16,246 bases of DNA from Xanthobacteraceae bacterium (GTDB taxonomy: Bacteria; Pseudomonadota; Alphaproteobacteria; Rhizobiales; Xanthobacteraceae), in the NCBI GenBank assembly GCA_030040825.1, contig JASHSY010000366.1, positions 1 to 16,246 on the forward strand, written 5' to 3'. The position numbers were made by a program, and so were the translations under genes. The notes below the pieces were generated by a model. It made no database searches, was not told the DNA's origin, and saw only the letters and a program-made list of their open reading frames with translations. This document shows, piece by piece, positions 15,341 to 16,246 of this stretch; the first letter of the stretch is position 1; each line of letters opens with the position of its first letter.

Positions 15341-16216
15341 TCACTCGCGGCCGGCGGTGCCGAGGAGACCGTAGGGACGAAGCACCAGCACCAGTGTCAT
15401 CGCCACGAAGAGCATGATGTAGGAATAGGCGGGGTTGAACATCGACGTTATGCTGACGATCTCGCCGGCGATGAAGCCGCCCAGCACGGCGCCTGGAAAC
15501 GATCCGACGCCGCCGATGACGATAACGACGAAGGTCTGCACCAGGATACCTTCGCCGACGTCGGGAGCGATCGAAACCACCGGAGCGTTGACGATGCCAG
15601 CGAAGCCCGCCGCCATGGCGCCGATACCAAATACCAGCATGAATACCTTGTAGACATCGATGCCGAGCGACCCGACCATGACGGAATCCTCGATTCCGGC
15701 ACGCACAATCATGCCGATGCGGGTGCGATAGAGCACGATATAGAGTGCGATCAGCGCGACGGCGACAATGCCGAGGAGCGCCAGCCGGTAGGTCGGATAG
15801 AACATGAAGCCGAGCGGGGTGATTCCCACTAAACCGGGCGGCGGCGGCACCATCTTCGACAAGCTGCCAAAGAAAAAGCGGACCACCTCCACGAATACGA
15901 TGCCGAGACCGAAAGTGACCAACAACTGGTCTTCGTGTGGCCGTGAATAGAAGTGACGGATGACCACGCGTTCCGTCACCACCCCGACCAGCATCCCGAA
16001 CAGCGAGCCGGCAATGACGGCAACGATGAACGAGCCGGTGTAGGTATAAGCGAGCCAGCCGGCATAGCCGCCGAGCATGAACATGGCGCCGTGGGCGAGG
16101 TTGAGCACCCCGAGCGTGCCGTAGATGATCGTCAGGCCGGATGAAATCAGCGCCAAAAGGGCGCCGAGCACCACGCCGTTGAACACCTGCGAGACGAAAT
16201 TGCCCCAGTTGATCAC
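15341..16216 (-). CDS. livH: Branched-chain amino acid-type ABC transporter permease LivH
   Basis: A 291-residue inner-membrane permease with about eight helices and the LivH hallmark TLGVLNLAHGAMFMLGGYAG (about residues 34-53). The coupling loop is GMIVRAGIEDSVMVGSLGI, and IGGVGSFPGAVLGGF near the C terminus matches the family. GTG 16216 starts the protein directly before the first helix. No other in-frame ATG, GTG or TTG is seen in the remaining 30 bases of the window, but an upstream start outside it cannot be excluded. It leads the leftward operon livH, livM-livG fusion, livF. The cognate binding-protein gene is not in the window and may lie just to the right. Branched-chain amino acid specificity is a family-level guess. 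Confidence 0.93.
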   Translation of the reverse strand: MINWGNFVSQVFNGVVLGALLALISSGLTIIYGTLGVLNLAHGAMFMLGGYAGWLAYTYTGSFIVAVIAGSLFGMLVGVVTERVVIRHFYSRPHEDQLLVTFGLGIVFVEVVRFFFGSLSKMVPPPPGLVGITPLGFMFYPTYRLALLGIVAVALIALYIVLYRTRIGMIVRAGIEDSVMVGSLGIDVYKVFMLVFGIGAMAAGFAGIVNAPVVSIAPDVGEGILVQTFVVIVIGGVGSFPGAVLGGFIAGEIVSITSMFNPAYSYIMLFVAMTLVLVLRPYGLLGTAGRE

Positions 16217-16246
16217 GCTGTCGTCCGCAATCGGTTGCGGTGCAGC

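Overview
The window looks like chromosomal DNA of a GC-rich alphaproteobacterium, most likely in the Hyphomicrobiales/Bradyrhizobiaceae-Xanthobacteraceae neighbourhood. This is inferred from codon bias, from two Liv-type transport systems, and from sequences resembling the GGAAC-type promoters of the alphaproteobacterial general stress response. No rRNA, tRNA, CRISPR array, insertion sequence or phage gene was recognised. Ten complete protein genes and one gene cut by the left edge fill almost all of the window.

Left part (1-2931): an APC-family amino-acid permease, truncated by the window edge, is divergent from a CPA2 (Kef-type) cation:proton antiporter with a C-terminal NAD-binding RCK_N domain.

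Middle part (2942-7937): a compact sugar and stress-protection island built around one divergent promoter region (4908-5075). Leftward run a small protein of the Anabaena sensory rhodopsin transducer (ASRT) family and then otsA, trehalose-6-phosphate synthase. Rightward run a glucose-1-dehydrogenase-like medium-chain dehydrogenase and, 3 bases later, a GH15 glucoamylase/trehalase-type hydrolase. The pieces could form a trehalose-glucose-gluconate route, with the ASRT protein as a possible sugar-binding partner. No trehalose-6-phosphate phosphatase (OtsB) and no rhodopsin gene are present. The divergent region holds two back-to-back GGAAC boxes (GTTCCA-ctga-TGGAAC). Each is followed at 16 or 17 bases by GGTT, close to the EcfG consensus GGAAC-N16/17-CGTT. 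A third, weaker candidate precedes otsA.

Right part (8137-16216): two convergent branched-chain-amino-acid/amide-type (HAAT) ABC transport operons. The rightward one encodes a LivH-type permease, a Tat-signal substrate-binding protein, a LivM-LivG permease-ATPase fusion and a second ATPase; its sequence flavour is close to urea/amide (UrtA/AmiC-like) systems. The leftward one encodes LivH, another LivM-LivG fusion and LivF, with no binding protein inside the window. The ATPase half of the rightward fusion has a degenerate ABC signature and a shortened helical domain, so the two ATPases of that system may not be equivalent.

The points most worth a second look are the orphan ASRT gene embedded in a trehalose/glucose locus under a symmetric stress-type promoter, and the degenerate signature motif in one fused transporter.
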